A DNA stretch of 64,000 nt from Triatoma infestans (GCA_011037195.1 JAAEAF010006768.1:1-64000), one strand, 5' to 3'; shown: positions 32,470 through 44,590, numbered from the stretch's first letter. Made by a program: numbers and translations. The notes: a model not told the origin generated them from the sequence alone.

Positions 32470-34250
32470 ATCTACATTGATGACTCTCTTCGATGTTAGT
32501 GTTTATATATACAATTTAGTATTGGACGGTGTAAGAATGTAAAGGTAGGGATCCACCAAAGGAACAATGAGGAACATTTATGTTCCTGTTGAATGTTTCG
32601 TAGAATGTCCCACTATGTTCCAATAAGTTGTTTGTTATTGCAGTAAGACACAAAATCTTTGAAAAACTGACAAGCTTTTGATCTTAAGGAAATTATATAG
32701 GAAAATATATAAAAAAATAAAATGTTTAATTGCATAATATTGACAATTAATTTGGGACATTGTGCCCGAATTTTAATGTGTCTTCTAATAAGAATACATA
32801 ATTTTGCTTAGGCCAGAAATCTATTTACAAAACAGATTTATGTTAAGATTTAAAATGGATCCAATCGTGCGTCTTACAAAATATATTTGGACAATGAGGA
32901 TCGAATTAAATCAATATATGAGATACAGTAAACAATGCTTACACAAATATCCTATATACGTATAGTTTACAGAGAAAGTTTCGACATATGCAACCATTTC
33001 TCTATATCTCAACCCCATACTTCTTTCACTGAGTATATAAATAACTTTATTAACAATTTAATTGTTATTGTTTATAAATGAAGAAAATAAACAATAATGA
33101 GAGGGGATGTTTTTATACTAAAAATAACATTATAACACAATCATTCCATCAAGAGTTTATTGAACTTTTAGTTTATATTTTGTGGTCTTTTAAGAAGTCT
33201 AATGTGAAACATACAGACTTGGCCCTTTCTTATTTCATTTCTTAGCTTCTTCTGTAGATAGGAAAAAAACTTGAAGTTGTAATATAAGATGTGTTGAGAG
33301 AATGATTATAAAAAAAACTAAATCCATTTTGACCTAAAAGATTACCAAATGATCTCTTTAACTATCAGTATTTGTATTTAGAATATAGAAGTCTATAAAG
33401 AGTCACAGTATTTAGTGTGAACAAGTAAGTGTATGATGATGAGGCAGAGTTAGCATGTGTGGAATAAGTAGTTGCACATCAACTGCACATCAAGGCCACA
33501 GGGAGTGTTTGGGTGTGATGTTGTTCCGGTAGTTAGCCTGTGGGATACCTGAAAGAACTCGGAACTTTATGATTCTACGCAATATGCTTAAATAACAATC
33601 ATATTCTCTTAATATAAAATATCATGAAATTCAATTTATATTCTGATCTTATTAAATGCCGGCTATAATTAATTCCATCAAAATCGGTTATCAAACTTTT
33701 ACTCAACCCATACTTCCATCATGTGTTTTAAAGACGGCTAAGACTTCATCCCCACCCTCCGTAGATAGCGGCCGTCACTGGGTCACCACCAGATAACATT
33801 TTTTTTTAATTCCTCCTGTGATTATTTGTCTGATCTTTATGATGCGTCTGACTGTATGTATACAAACACAAAAGTAAAAAAGAAAAAGAAATGATGTCAC
33901 TCTATAAATGGTAAAAGTCAATATATATATTGATTGACTATATATATATATAGTCTCAATGATCATAAGATATTATGTATTTAGATTTATCTCTAAACAG
34001 CTTACATATTAGGATATATACAATAAGTTATATTTGTCTTATAGTGGTCGACCTTGAGTTTTTTTTTTTATGTCTATGTATTTATTACCAAATCGATTGC
34101 CTTATATATATATAATTTATGTTATTTTTTTATTATGTAGGTAATGTAAGTGGATAAAGTATTTTATGTTATACTTTTAACGAAGTAAATAGAGCATTTC
34201 GTAAAGTACTAATACTTCTTTGTAAAGTATATGTAGTGCTTTTATATAGC
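32470..34250. other. AT-rich non-coding stretch
   Basis: A TA-rich palindrome lies near 33920-33952. No element or coding motif was recognised. Confidence 0.4.
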
Positions 34251-34254
34251 ATAT

Positions 34255-34375
34255 ATTACATTTTTACTGTGCCAAGAAGAAATATTGTGATCGTTTCAAA
34301 CTCTCTTAATTGATTTTCCAACAGAAATACATATTTTGGGGTCTGGGGTTATGAAAAAAAAATTGCCCTCTTTCT
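34255..34375 (+). repeat. R-family repeat, left-end fragment
   Basis: AAGAAGAAATATTGTGATCG, TTTTCCAACAGAAATACAT and TTTTGGGGTCTGGGG match the left end of R. Confidence 0.5.
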
Positions 34376-34379
34376 AAGC

Positions 34380-35565
34380 ATTTGATATTAAGACCAGCAA
34401 CAATTCCATTCATGTTGACCAAAATTAATCAATTATAATTTAATAATTATTACAATTTGAGCAAGTCGTATAATAATTTTTTAAGACCAGATTGTTTTTT
34501 TTAAATTCGTTATTTTGATAATTTAAATGTAGTCTAAAGTAATTTTTTTAATTTTAAAAAAATTGAATCTATATAGATTTGATAAAAATTGTACTGTGAT
34601 TTGATAAAAGGTTGTCCTGTGAATATATACGTATTCAGAGTTAGAGGATCAAATCTAATTGCTATCAAAAAGATACATCGTGGATCCTTTTGCGTAAAGA
34701 TATCTGCTAGTTTGTACACGGCTTTTAGTTATCTATAAAAGTGTTAGAATTAGGGTGTTGGAAGAGAATATGATATTTCTTGAGCTTAAAGCGTTTGCCA
34801 CTATATATGTTAAACTCAAATAGATGCTCATATCAGTTACTCATATCACTTACTCTGCAGGCGTAGGCCATATGTATGTATGTGTTTTGTAATGTGCGAC
34901 ATTCGAGATTACAGTATAAATATCATGTTATGTTGATTCCCCAAATCTCTGTCTGCGGACGCAGCCACATTTCACTGTAATTTTGATTTTAAATATTTAA
35001 TAGAAATGGAATATTTCCTTATAGTTAGTGGTTTTTGTTAATTTGTTTCTTTTTCTCCTTTTGTTCCAGGTAAGTCTAGAAATTTGTCCTTTTCCAGTCA
35101 TTGGTAAGAATTTTATTTTACTTTAACTTATTAGTATTCATTTTAGTGTAAAAACCTGTCAAAACTAGTTTTTCTTATTAAGAGAGTATACATAATAAAC
35201 GAAAATTTCCCTTGGGACTTGCCCAATATATGTATGAATTGCTTACCAGAATTATCGTTTTTTTGTTTCGCTATGTTTTTGTTTTTATTTTTTTTCAATA
35301 CTTCCAAGAAATAAAAGTGAAGTATCTAAAAATAATAAATAATAGGTTCGGTTGTGTAGAAATTAGAATTTTTTACTTTCATTGTGAATTATTTATGGAC
35401 AGAATTAGCCTTTCGTTTTCGTTGTGATAATAAAATACGGATTGTCTTCAGAGTGAAATACAATAAATTAAAACACCGAATCCGTCTATATTGGACTTGT
35501 ATAACGTCGTTCGAGGACTAAATATGTAATATATACATGCACATGTACGTGAACATATCGGACAA
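34380..35565. other. AT-rich non-coding stretch
   Basis: A short segment at about 34700-34755 (ACGGCTTTTAGTT, then AAAAGTGTTA) resembles 42660-42720. Otherwise nothing was recognised. Confidence 0.35.
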
Positions 35566-35568
35566 ATA

Positions 35569-35775
35569 GGGGCGGGTTTTGGTGTTTAGTAGTTATGAGC
35601 ATGGACGTAAGTGGGAGGACCCCAGTTCGAGCCCCGCGTAAAATTGCTAAATTTTATATTTGTTTCAAAAAAAAAAGTTATTAGTAAAGTAGGTGCTTTC
35701 GCCCCCGTCCACGACACCTAATTTAGGTAGTTGGACGTTAAGACCGCCTGAAGAAATAGGCATTACTTTACTTAC
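35569..35775 (+). mobile_element. SINE-1
   Basis: GGGGCGGGTTTTGGTGTT opens the head; GTAGTTATGAGCATGG is A-box-like and CAGTTCGAGCCCC is B-box-like. The body shows TAAATTTTATATTTGTTT, GTAGGTGCTTTCGCCCCC and GTAGTTGGACGTTAAG, ending GGCATTACTTTACTTACTT. The match to the copy at 24207-24408 is close over the whole length. No clear target duplication was found. Confidence 0.88.
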
Positions 35776-35839
35776 TTAACTAGTAAAATAACTTCAGGTG
35801 TATCTCTTTCCTCTGCCCGCTCTGTAACTGAATTTTGTT

Positions 35840-36345
35840 TTCCATATAAGGTTACCCAGTTTTGGGTGCAAGAGCATGTTAGCGTAGAAGGTAATAAGAT
35901 GGCCGACAACTTGGCAAGGAAAGACGCTGTCTCGAACTCTTGCGAACAATCTCCCCGGGAAGTGCTCCCAAACGAGGAGGAAATGAAATGAGCATATCAT
36001 GGAAAACCCTGAAACTAAGTAACTTGTCTAGGTAGTTATGACCGGAAATGATAACTAAATAAAAGTTTACCCTTGCTAACGGATTTCCTCACAGTGCATT
36101 ATAGTCTAAGGGAGCACCTAAAGAAGCTGGGCCTACAATGCTATAGCACTTGTGAGATTCTATGGGGAGGTAGAAAAGGCGCCAAATATATCTCCCAATA
36201 GTGCAACGCTATTGTTGGAACAGGATACATCTTTCCTTAGAACCTTTTCCTAAAACATTCTACGATTTTTCAGAGAAATTAACCTGGAAGGGATACTGTA
36301 GTTCCACGGAGGTCTCAACCCTATAAAGGGCACAATAAATCTTTT
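35840..36345 (+). pseudogene. LINE RNase H domain and C-terminus
   Basis: The plus strand reads VTQFWVQEHVSVEGNKMAD, which matches the V.L.WVPGHxGxxGNExAD core of LINE RNase H domains, and goes on with NLARKDAVSNSC. After stops, a block reads a LxNGFPHSAL and then HLKKLGLQCYSTCE shape across frames, matching the L.TGH..L..HL.KLGL...C..C zinc-finger-like tail of the same proteins. The 3' part ends with CTATAAAGGGCACAATAAA. RNase H of such elements removes the RNA strand during copying. Several stops make it inactive. It starts just after a SINE-1 copy. Confidence 0.75.
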
Positions 36346-36349
36346 TTAG

Positions 36350-36735
36350 TCTCCATTAAACAACAAAATTTAAACATTTAAGTTTCATATAATTTGTGTG
36401 GTATATATTCCTAGACTTCTCCTATGGTTTGGTATGGATCATTTGATAGGAACTTGTAAGAAAGTCTGTCATGTTATAGGTCGAAAAACTGTAAGGAAAT
36501 GGGATGCTATTTGACTTCGCACGCCCAATCATCAGGAGATTGAAAAGGCAGATTTTAACATTTCGACCATATTGTCCAGTTTTGATCCCCCATAGGAAAC
36601 GTGTCTCAATGATTTGGAAACCAAACTTTCTCAATCACCTTAAACTTCCGTTATAGTGAGAGCTTGGGGAAAAATTAAAATTCAGATTAAAACACCACGT
36701 ATTTAAATAAAATAAACCTGAATATGATGCGATAG
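36350..36735. other. Non-coding stretch, unassigned
   Basis: A 70-codon minus-strand frame at 36422-36634 carries no motif I know. It may be part of the untranslated tail of the preceding LINE. Confidence 0.3.
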
Positions 36736-36739
36736 TTAC

Positions 36740-37160
36740 TCGCTCTTACAGCTGCTGTAAGAAGTATTGTAATCTCGGGTATCATTATTTACGATTTTAC
36801 CGGAAATATGTGTTTTGAAGTTCCCACTGAGGATTAAACAATTTTTTGGGGGGAATGCAGGAATATGCGATTGTGTGTGAACGAATATTTAAAAAAAAAC
36901 AAAAAAAAAATCACCGACCAAAATTTAATATCCTTTTTAGATACAGCCATAGAGATCTGACACGACGGTTCTGTCAAAATTCGTAAACCGTTACTGATTT
37001 TCTTTTTCCTTTTTTTTTTGCGATTTTCTCGGAAATGGCGTCAACGATATTTTTTAAATTTCGTCTACCAACCACACACCTATCATTCTAACCTATCATT
37101 ATATCTAACATTTTTATTTGAAATATTTTTCCTCACAAAGTGATCTTGGTTGTGTAGTAC
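36740..37160 (+). repeat. R-family repeat, left part plus one module
   Basis: CTCTTACAGCTGCTGTAAGAAG forms the left hairpin (core CTTACAGCTGCTGTAAG). TTTTACCGGAAATATGTG, GATCTGACACGACGG, TTTTTTGCGATTTTCTCGG and GGCGTCAACGATATTTT follow in order. Confidence 0.7.
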
Positions 37161-37924
37161 GACTATAGTTGTTGCCCAACAGTTTTTATACCGTCTACTG
37201 GAATATGCCGCTGAAGCTATAACAATAAAGTCACGGTTTCAGTTGTAATAAAAGCTGTCTTGTTATGAGAACAATTTTTTATTATTATATCAATATTCAC
37301 TCTCTTCTTTACAAGTTTATCTAAACACTTTCTCCTTTCAAGTTTCCACATTTTAAATCCAAGATAATAAAAATCAATATAGGAACCTCATATTTTCATC
37401 TTTTGTGTTTACAAGCTCTATGAGAGAGAACGAAACTAACTAAAGGGGGGTGGGTGGGAATATTTCACTGAATGAAGTTAGAAAAAAAAAGGGCCGTGTA
37501 TATAGAGTAATAATGTGATGGAAGAAGGAAGAGGGATGAAAAAGAAAGGTCGGTCGCTTTCAATCTTTTGCCCATATGACCGTAGTTAAAGCGTTCACAG
37601 AATAACACATGGGGTAGTCAGTTAAACTATTTCTACTATAACCACACATGTTCAACTATTTATTGAAGTTTGGTATCTTTTCCATAGAAGTTTTTTCTGT
37701 CCTTTTATTTCTTTGTGTTTTCCCTTTAAGTCTCTCTGTTAGATCATTCTGTGTGAACTTTATTATAGTCACAAAATGTTTAATGATTATTTTTATTTTT
37801 TTTTTTAAACAAAAAGGGAGTGAACAAAAAAAACAATGAAGCTGACTTCCAGGGGATTTTGGAGAAAACTGCAAATGTAATTGTCCTAAATAAAATGATA
37901 AAGCAGTAGCAAATATTCAAGTGA

Positions 37925-38110
37925 TATTCTAAAGTCACGCAATTCTCCAAGATTAGTTTCTGGGAGAAGTTTCAAATAAAAGTGTTATGATTCTATAGTT
38001 AGTAAGCCAAGTCCAGAGAAAACCCTGTAAAAACCAAGAAAAAATTACGAGAAATGGCAAATCAGACAAGTAGACTTCCGGGCGACTGAGAGAATTCGTT
38101 AATCCTTATT
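37925..38110 (-). repeat. R-family repeat, fragment
   Basis: The minus strand shows CGCCCGGAAGTCTAC, the TTTCTCGTAATTTTTTC box and CTTCTCCCAGAAAC. The flanks are decayed. Confidence 0.45.
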
Positions 38111-38274
38111 CAGAGATTGTATGCTGTTCAATCATATACCAATCTCTAAAAAAAATCTGATAACAAATTAACATGAATTTTTTTTTACTGCACTTCTCAT
38201 TGTCCTGATTAAAAAAAAAAAAGTCGGAATTTGCAATGTAAAATCTCGTCTACAGCACCTCCATCAAATTAAGG

Positions 38275-38790
38275 CTCCTTAAGAACCCCAATATTCTGGA
38301 GAACTCTAGAGAGTAGAATATTCTCATATTTCTCCTCATATTCTTTGATAACTATCCAGGCTCCTAAATCTTCTTTGAGTGGCAGCCTCGCAGTCTGTTA
38401 GGAGATGTATCGGAGTTTCCCCCCGCAGAATCTGCACATGCTATCACTCTCCAAGCCCAGCTTCGTAAGTTGACCTCTTGAGTCTACAGAGCCCCATGAG
38501 GAAACCCGTAAGAATGCGGAACTTGTTCTTACTGAGCCACCAATCTCTTTGTTTTTAATCTCCCAAGCAGATCTTTACATGCCTGAGTCCCCGGAGGGAG
38601 TTCCAGAGTTACGACCTGCTCACCTCCTCCTCATTCTTAAGTCCTCCCAAAAGAAATTGGCCGCCCTCCTCACAAAAGCGTTCAGGCTCCAAGAATGTGA
38701 ATACAGCGAGCGCCTCTCCTTGCCAGAGCGTCGGCCATCTCATTTCCCTTCTTCGCCCCGGCATCCAAAAAAGGGGTGTACTTTTCTTAC
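38275..38790 (-). pseudogene. LINE RNase H domain and C-terminus
   Basis: Minus strand near 38760-38705 reads GAKKGNEMADALARRGARC, a precise match to the G-N-E-x-A-D-x-L-A-R-x-G core of LINE RNase H domains. Downstream in other frames are an ILTGFLMGLCRLKR block and an ESDSMCRFCGG block, the tail that in I/R1/LOA-type LINE proteins reads L.TG....L....GL..S..CR.CG. A QTARL segment takes the place of the following D-C-E-A-L. The rest of the domain upstream (the DSQAA and WVPGH blocks) is missing. The 114-codon plus-strand frame here is the antisense shadow. Stops and shifts make it inactive. Confidence 0.8.
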
Positions 38791-39496
38791 TGCCATTCTC
38801 ATAATTCTGATTGGCACGTATTTTTTAGACTTGGAATCTGTACTAAACGTATGCAATACACTTGTATTGTATTTGGCACTCAAGGCACTGTAGTTCAAAG
38901 TCAAGTTATCGGCGATTTTATAATCGAATTGGAAAAATTCAAGAAACTATCATTTCGGTTGAAGATGTGGTTTGATGACACCTGCGTTTCTGATCTCCCC
39001 TAGACCTTATAGAAAATATTTCTATTTTGTCCTATTTTCTTTTTCAAATTTGATATATAAACATTTAACCAACATTTACCTAGTAAATTATAGTAAACAC
39101 ATAATACTTTACTCCCTTAATCAGGTGATCCGAAAACACTTTTCCATGATATTATTCTGTATTAGTAGTACCTACTTAAAAACGGATGATCGCACAAAGT
39201 TCAAACTAGATTTTCCGTTTAAGGATCGTAAACTGATTAAATTATAATCGTAAGTAAGCCTTTCCATAATTATTTGTTATCCTTTACAGTTTGTCACAAT
39301 TTTCTGACTAAATAGTAATCCTCTTTAACATATTGCACATATAAATATTTATCTTTTGTTTTATTTTGATATTTTTCTGGTAAGAAAAAGTAAAAAGATG
39401 TTGTAGGAGTGGGGAGATTTTATAACATTATGCTTTCATATATCATTTCTACGAAATATTAAACGGATCTGCTTCTCATTGGTATAAACTGTTAAA

Positions 39497-39600
39497 TGTA
39501 ATGGGATATGAATCATTAAAGATTCATAGGATCTGAAGAACGAAGAATCAAACATAATTACTCCCTACCTAGTTTGGCCTCTCGATTTTTAGAAGTTTAG
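39497..39600 (+). mobile_element. LTR-like repeat, 5' fragment (copy 3)
   Basis: TGTAATGGGATATGAATCAT, AAAGATTCATAGGATC and TAATTACTCCCTACCTAG match the first 95 bases of copies 1 and 2. Similarity ends before the TATA box. Confidence 0.55.
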
Positions 39601-39841
39601 AAGTGCGGTAAGAGAAGGTATTAATGCTGCCTTATTCCCAAGATAAAAAATTGTCTGGGCATATTTTTAAACCCCATACATGTATCTGCAATATTACTTA
39701 ACCCCCTTTTTTATTTTTATTCTGTGTAAGGGTGTCCGCGTGCCATCAAGTACACGGCACTCTTCACTCCCATTTTTCTACACCCCAATGCTTTCATCTT
39801 TCATTTCCTCTCTTCTACAAAAGGACCGCCAAACAGTGTTC

Positions 39842-39862
39842 ACTCTCTCTCTCTCTCTCTTT
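39842..39862. repeat. (CT)n microsatellite
   Basis: About ten CT units within a pyrimidine-rich stretch that produces two overlapping chance frames. Confidence 0.85.
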
Positions 39863-40139
39863 CTCTTTTATACTCTGTTCACATTTCTGTTTTTTATCTC
39901 CTTTAAAAGAGGAATACTTCTCCTTTATTTATTGAACTCATCCTGTTCTACTTTTTTACAAAAACGATCTTCTCCTTTGCTGATATAATTAGATTTTTTA
40001 GCTTTGTGCTGAATTGGTACCTTGAGGATCAAAGTATTGTCTCACTTCCTTCTTTTTTTATTGCTTTGACTTTCTTCTCAGTTTATTTTTGTCAATCCTT
40101 CAATTCAAATCAACATCTCAATCAGTTTTTTCTTTCTTT

Positions 40140-40335
40140 TTTTTTTTTAAGTATTTCTTTTAAGAGGAGATATTGCAATCCTGTCAAAATTTTCGAGACC
40201 AGGCTAGGTATCACCAGATATAATTTTTGGGGTGCCCTGGGATCCGTACAAAATGGTTTTTGGGAAAATGGTGAATATGGGGGTTGGAAATTGGTGGATG
40301 GATTTAATGTGGGAGATCCGGGGATCCCCTTAAAA
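40140..40335 (+). repeat. R-family repeat, left part
   Basis: TTTCTTTTAAGAGGAGATATTG, reduced to its core AAGAGGAGATATTGC, then TCCTGTCAAAATTTTCGAG and GGGTGCCCTGGGATCCG, match the left part of R. The 120-codon frame here is a product of this repeat and shows no protein motif. Confidence 0.5.
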
Positions 40336-40609
40336 ATGCTATTTCATTATATTGTAGAATTTTACTAAGCTTTTCTTCATAAACAACAATAATATTGTCC
40401 AAAAATAATCCCTGTAAATTATACAAAGATGAAGATGGAGTACGCGACATTCAAAATTCTGCTTTCGAGTAAAATGATTCTGAACGGATTTTGGGAAAAT
40501 GTAAAAATAAATTTCCTTATACTCGGGGATGGATTGAAAATTATGAGAAACTGTAATTGCGAAATATATTTCCAGAATTTTCTGTAAAACTGAAATTACA
40601 TTATAATGT

Positions 40610-41690
40610 TGTTTTTTTTTAAATAAAATAAAATGAAAAAAAAACTTTCAATTAAATTCTGAATAGTAAGGGTGTGAAGAAGATGTGGGGTGGCAGCTGT
40701 TTGATAATCACATATGAATTATATTTATTTTTAGCTACGAAAGTTGTTTGCAGCTAAAGTTGGTATAAAGTTACAATCGCATATAATATATAAAATAAAT
40801 ACTGTGTTCAGTTTTAATTTTTTCTTTTACATTCTCCATTTGTATAAAAATAAGGGAATCATTTTGACCCGAGTCTTATGAGGGATGGTTTTCGAGTCAG
40901 TTTCTCTTAAAAAAAAATATTGTGTTAGCCCAGGAAATTAGGCCATATCATTAACTGAATGTCAACATAGACTAATAACACTATAAATATAACTATGTTT
41001 TAATCACTTTAGTATTTTTACATATATTAAAGTGATGCAATAACATAAACACTACTGATATTTTTATATGTTAGTCAGTCAGCAGTTGTGTTCTTATTTG
41101 TAAGGATTAATTAATTTTCATAAAACCAGACTTATTTACATTGTCTGCCGTCATTGTCTGACTGACATTCACTTGATTCATTTGTCCAATTAAAGTGTAA
41201 CCATACTTTTCACAATATTTTCATTCTCAGTATTTTTGTTTTAAAGTATCCCCTTCATTTTCTTGGGAGTAAAAAAAAAAGCAAAACAAATGGAATTTCT
41301 GCGCACTGATCAATCCGTGAAGATTGATCAGGCAAAATAATCAATTGTTTTTAATAATAGTTAAAATTCAATTTTACATGCTGTTTTATTACGATACCTT
41401 CATTTTATCCGTCTAACTTGCTTCTGACAGGATTCTCAGATTCTCAAACAACGTCATTGTATGGCTTTCAAGTTTTGAGAGAGTTAACTTCAAATTTATG
41501 TTTCTATCACGCACCCCAGTGTTATTATGATGAAGTAAACTCTTAAGAGTATGGATAAAATCCAGCTGTTATACAAACATGCGGAAACCATAATATATTC
41601 AACAGGTATTATAATAATCTGCATTAATGATTCATTTAGTGGCATTATACTAAACCCGCATTATCTATATGTATTGAATTTTGACGAAAT
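40610..41690. other. AT-rich non-coding stretch
   Basis: No element or coding motif was recognised. Confidence 0.4.
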
Positions 41691-41692
41691 TT

Positions 41693-41703
41693 AAATAAAA
41701 ATG
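41693..41703. repeat. Target-site duplication, left
   Basis: AAATAAAAATG, identical to 41938-41948. Confidence 0.85.
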
Positions 41704-41937
41704 AAGGGAAGGGAAATAGCTCAGTGGTTAGCGCACTGGACTCGCACGCGGAGGGCCCGAGTTCGAGTCCAGCTATGATACCCTTAGATTTTTTCTTCTT
41801 AGGAGCCGCTACAGCTCCCTGTCCGGTGATGGACAGTGTTGTCTGTAACGAGAAACATTTTCCGGAGGCCGGCAGTGCACTGAGAAGGCTCCGGGTGCCT
41901 ATGACCCATAGGTGCTGACGCGCTTTAAATTAAAAAA
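41704..41937 (+). mobile_element. SINE-2 (tRNA-derived) with target-site duplication
   Basis: The head looks like a tRNA: AGCTCAGTGGTTAGCGCA is a strong A box with D-arm character and GAGTTCGAGTCCAGC is a strong B box with T-arm character, about 30 bp apart. It is followed by a unique body with TTTCTTCTTAGGAGCCGC, TCCGGAGGCCGGCAGTGCAC and GGTGCTGACGCGCTTTAAA, then an A-rich tail. It is flanked by the direct repeat AAATAAAAATG at 41693-41703 and 41938-41948. The insert is therefore bounded at both ends and relatively young. A tRNA gene finder may report the head as a tRNA pseudogene. Confidence 0.92.
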
Positions 41938-41948
41938 AAATAAAAATG
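41938..41948. repeat. Target-site duplication, right
   Basis: AAATAAAAATG, identical to 41693-41703; part of the A tail adjoins it. Confidence 0.85.
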
Positions 41949-42029
41949 GTGGTGGAAGTTTTACTTATATACCTGAGAGCGTTATGTGGAGCGCTCTATG
42001 TCACAACTTAGAAAGCTTGTACAATTTCG

Positions 42030-42505
42030 AATTTAAACTGACTGACAGACCTCCAATATCCCTCAAAAATCAATTTTTTCAGAAAAATATTTCAAATAAA
42101 AGTAAATTCATGCAGCAAAGCAAGCATTGCTTGTTTTTAAAGAAAATTGTTGTAACTGTTTTAGACGAATTTCAAAAAACTTGAAAATCTATTTTGTAAA
42201 ATTGCTCTTCCGGTAAACCAAATTTTCTTCAAATTTGGAATTCTATCAATGGTATCAATATTATGTAGGTGATAAAACCATATATTACATTGAAGTGGTA
42301 CTTTAAAGAAAAGCAAGCACAACGCCATAACGCTATTGAACTTTCTGCGTCTTTTCGTTTTGAGGTGTTTTGTTGACACACCCATACATTTTTTTCGTAT
42401 TTACGACACTCCCAAAACATGTATTTCCGGTAAAAACTCAATTTCAAAACTCTAGCACGCACGCAATACTTCCTCTTACTAGGGAATAAGAGAAAGTAAA
42501 AATCA
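42030..42505 (-). repeat. R-family repeat, single-module copy with left end
   Basis: Minus strand: ACTTTCTCTTATTCCCTAG then TAAGAGGAAGTATTGCG is the R left end with its hairpin. GAGTTTTTACCGGAAATAC, GGAGTGTCGTAAATACG, TTTACCGGAAGAGCAATTT and the poly-T/TCTG stretch follow. Only one module is present. The end at about 42478-42500 is among the best examples of the hairpin terminus. Confidence 0.75.
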
Positions 42506-43289
42506 GTTCACGTTTTTGCTCACTTTGTTATACATAAATACATGCTTTAAACTAATCCGTCCGAGCAATACATTTTACTGGTCATATTGTGATTCAAATT
42601 AATTACTTCCATTTTAATTGGCACAAAAAGTTATGTTTATATAGTGAAAGTAAACAGCCAGTTTATATACGGCTTTTAGTTCGTAGCCAAAAGTGTTACT
42701 GCTAGTTACGAAAGGGTGGGTGCTCTTTCAGAGCTCTATCTATTGGCAACCTAATACGATTAGTTTCATCATTTTACCGCTAGAGAAGAGTCTCTCTAGC
42801 TACGCACGCATACAGGTATACTTTATAATATGTTCCTATCACTAAATACGAGAGAGACTTGTAATCTAATTTTCTAGACACAAGGGAAACTATCTATTCA
42901 ATATTATTTGTCCCTTTTATAATATGTAATAATAACTTTATATCTGTCCTTAGTTTTGTCCCTTTGTTACTACCTCCCCACATCTTCATCACAATTTGTG
43001 AATTTATCATTTTGTTTTTTAAAATATTCTCAATACTTAATGAGCTGCTTATAAAGAGAGTTCTTTTCTGTTGCATTAATTTCAAATCAAGTTCTCTTCC
43101 ATATTTTTTTGTACCAGTTTCTTTTTACTCTTCTAGCTTAAAAAATCATCTAATTATTTGTTTTTCTTAATGAAGTGAAAAACTTAATTGAATTCGACTG
43201 AATAAGTTCAGCCATTGTGATCATTGTTTTTTGTTTACTTTATTTACGAGTAACAATACATTAATGTAATCGCACTTTAAGATTAAAAA

Positions 43290-43760
43290 ACTAGCGAAAA
43301 ACCCGTTTTCGTGAAAATCGCAGAAATTATGGAAAAATCCATAATGAAAATTAGGTTAACCGGATATTTTCGAAATACCACCTTGTAAACATGATTAAAT
43401 TCACGTTTCCCCGGAAACCCATAAAAAATCAGTTTTCCTGGAAAAAAATAGATAAACTATGTGTGTATGGTTTTGGTGTAAACAGTTTAAACATCTTCAA
43501 CGTAACTTCCGGTTATCGGATTCTTACAGAAATCTTCATTGTCTAGGAAGGATTATGAAGTTGAGCTCCCAGCAATTAATCGTTTGTGAAAAATGTTTAA
43601 TGCTGGGGCCCCCACAAACAAAAGAGAGAAAGAGAGCAGTCCTAAAATCATTTTTTTCTTGTTCACAGTATCTCAAAACCAGAATTTGCAGTGAAAACTG
43701 AATTTAGAAAATTTGACATAATCGCAGAATCTCCAATTACGACAGTAAGAGACGAAAACA
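43290..43760 (-). repeat. R-family repeat, partial copy
   Basis: Minus strand: GTCTCTTACTGTCG left end, TTTCACTGCAAATTCTGG, GGTTTTGAGATACTGTG, then ATAACCGGAAGTTACG and a second block with GGTTAACCTAATTTTC and CGATTTTCACGAAAACGGG. Box order is kept with several deletions. Confidence 0.6.
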
Positions 43761-44469
43761 AATTAATATAAGAGCAAGGAGTACAATTTTGTCAAATTCA
43801 ATATTGATATCAAAATGCTTAATATTTAAATGTTACGTATATCGATTTTTACCCATTGTTGTGAATTTTCAGTGAAATAGATTGTATCAAGAACGTCAAC
43901 ATTGAACAGAACTTTTGTAAATTTGTTTTTAAATAATTTATATTACTTACAGCGTGAATAATAATTTCACCATTATCAGTATCTTTTATTCTAGACTTCT
44001 TTTACACTAATATAAATTGAGGAAATTTGATTATCCATGCCCCCTCCCCCCCGACTATATTGCTGTCGTATTCTTCTTTTTTTGAATTTGTTTCTATTTC
44101 TTTTTATTCCACAAAACTATAGATACTTTTGAATTCAAGTTTTTTTTTTCATTATTATTATTTACTCGTAGGACAATGTCTTGTGATAGAACTTCTGTCA
44201 CAGATTTCCTGTCTACTGGCAGTACTCCTTTCAATAACTAAATTGTTCAAGGAAGTTATAATTCAGTTCTTTTTTCAATGAAATATTCTTTTATGAAAGT
44301 TTAGTTCGCATAGCGGCCATTTCAGTTTCAATTTTAAAATCTTTCAGCTAAGTTATGAATATTAAGAATGAGATATTTTGTTGTGGTTGTGGTGTTTCTT
44401 TTAACTTAGTTAGGCCCTAAAAAACATTTAAAGACCAGTCAGTGTATAAACTCAATTTGCTCTGTGAGA

Positions 44470-44590
44470 ATTTATGTTATCACACTGTTTGACAAACGCA
44501 TCCTGATGATGGGCGGAACGCCCGAAACCGATAGATGACCACAAAAAGAAGCAGGCTATCACGGAAAATATCTCTAATGTGATATTTTAT
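44470..44590 (+). mobile_element. Family B ribozyme-bearing terminus
   Basis: It matches the family B element at 57551-57784: CACACTGTTTGACAAACGC, the core, then GATGACCACAAAAAGAAGC and AGGCTATCACGGAAAATATC. It is a single arm rather than a foldback. It holds the cleanest CUGAUGA box of the family. Confidence 0.65.
44499..44540 (+). ncRNA. Hammerhead-ribozyme-like motif, family B
   Basis: CTGATGA at 44503-44509 is exact. After one extra T, GGGCG (44511-44515) pairs perfectly with CGCCC (44519-44523) across loop GAA: stem II. GAAACCG (44524-44530) follows. In the sister copies this continues as GAAACCGGTC, where A-U and C-G close a two-base loop as stem III, and C is the expected cleavage base; here those bases are GATAG, so the cleavage site is mutated. 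CATC before the core and GATG after it form a four-base-pair stem I. The layout equals a minimal hammerhead apart from the extra T. Confidence 0.55.

Noticed and set aside
38549..38893. 114-codon plus-strand frame
   Set aside because: It is the antisense shadow of the LINE RNase H remnant on the minus strand, where GNEMADALARRG is readable.
40006..40368. 120-codon plus-strand frame
   Set aside because: It lies largely in an R-family left part and its translation shows no domain; other R copies do not keep the frame.
41704..41775. Functional tRNA gene
   Set aside because: A and B boxes are good, but the sequence is the head of a SINE with a unique body, a tail and target duplications, and the acceptor stem does not close well.
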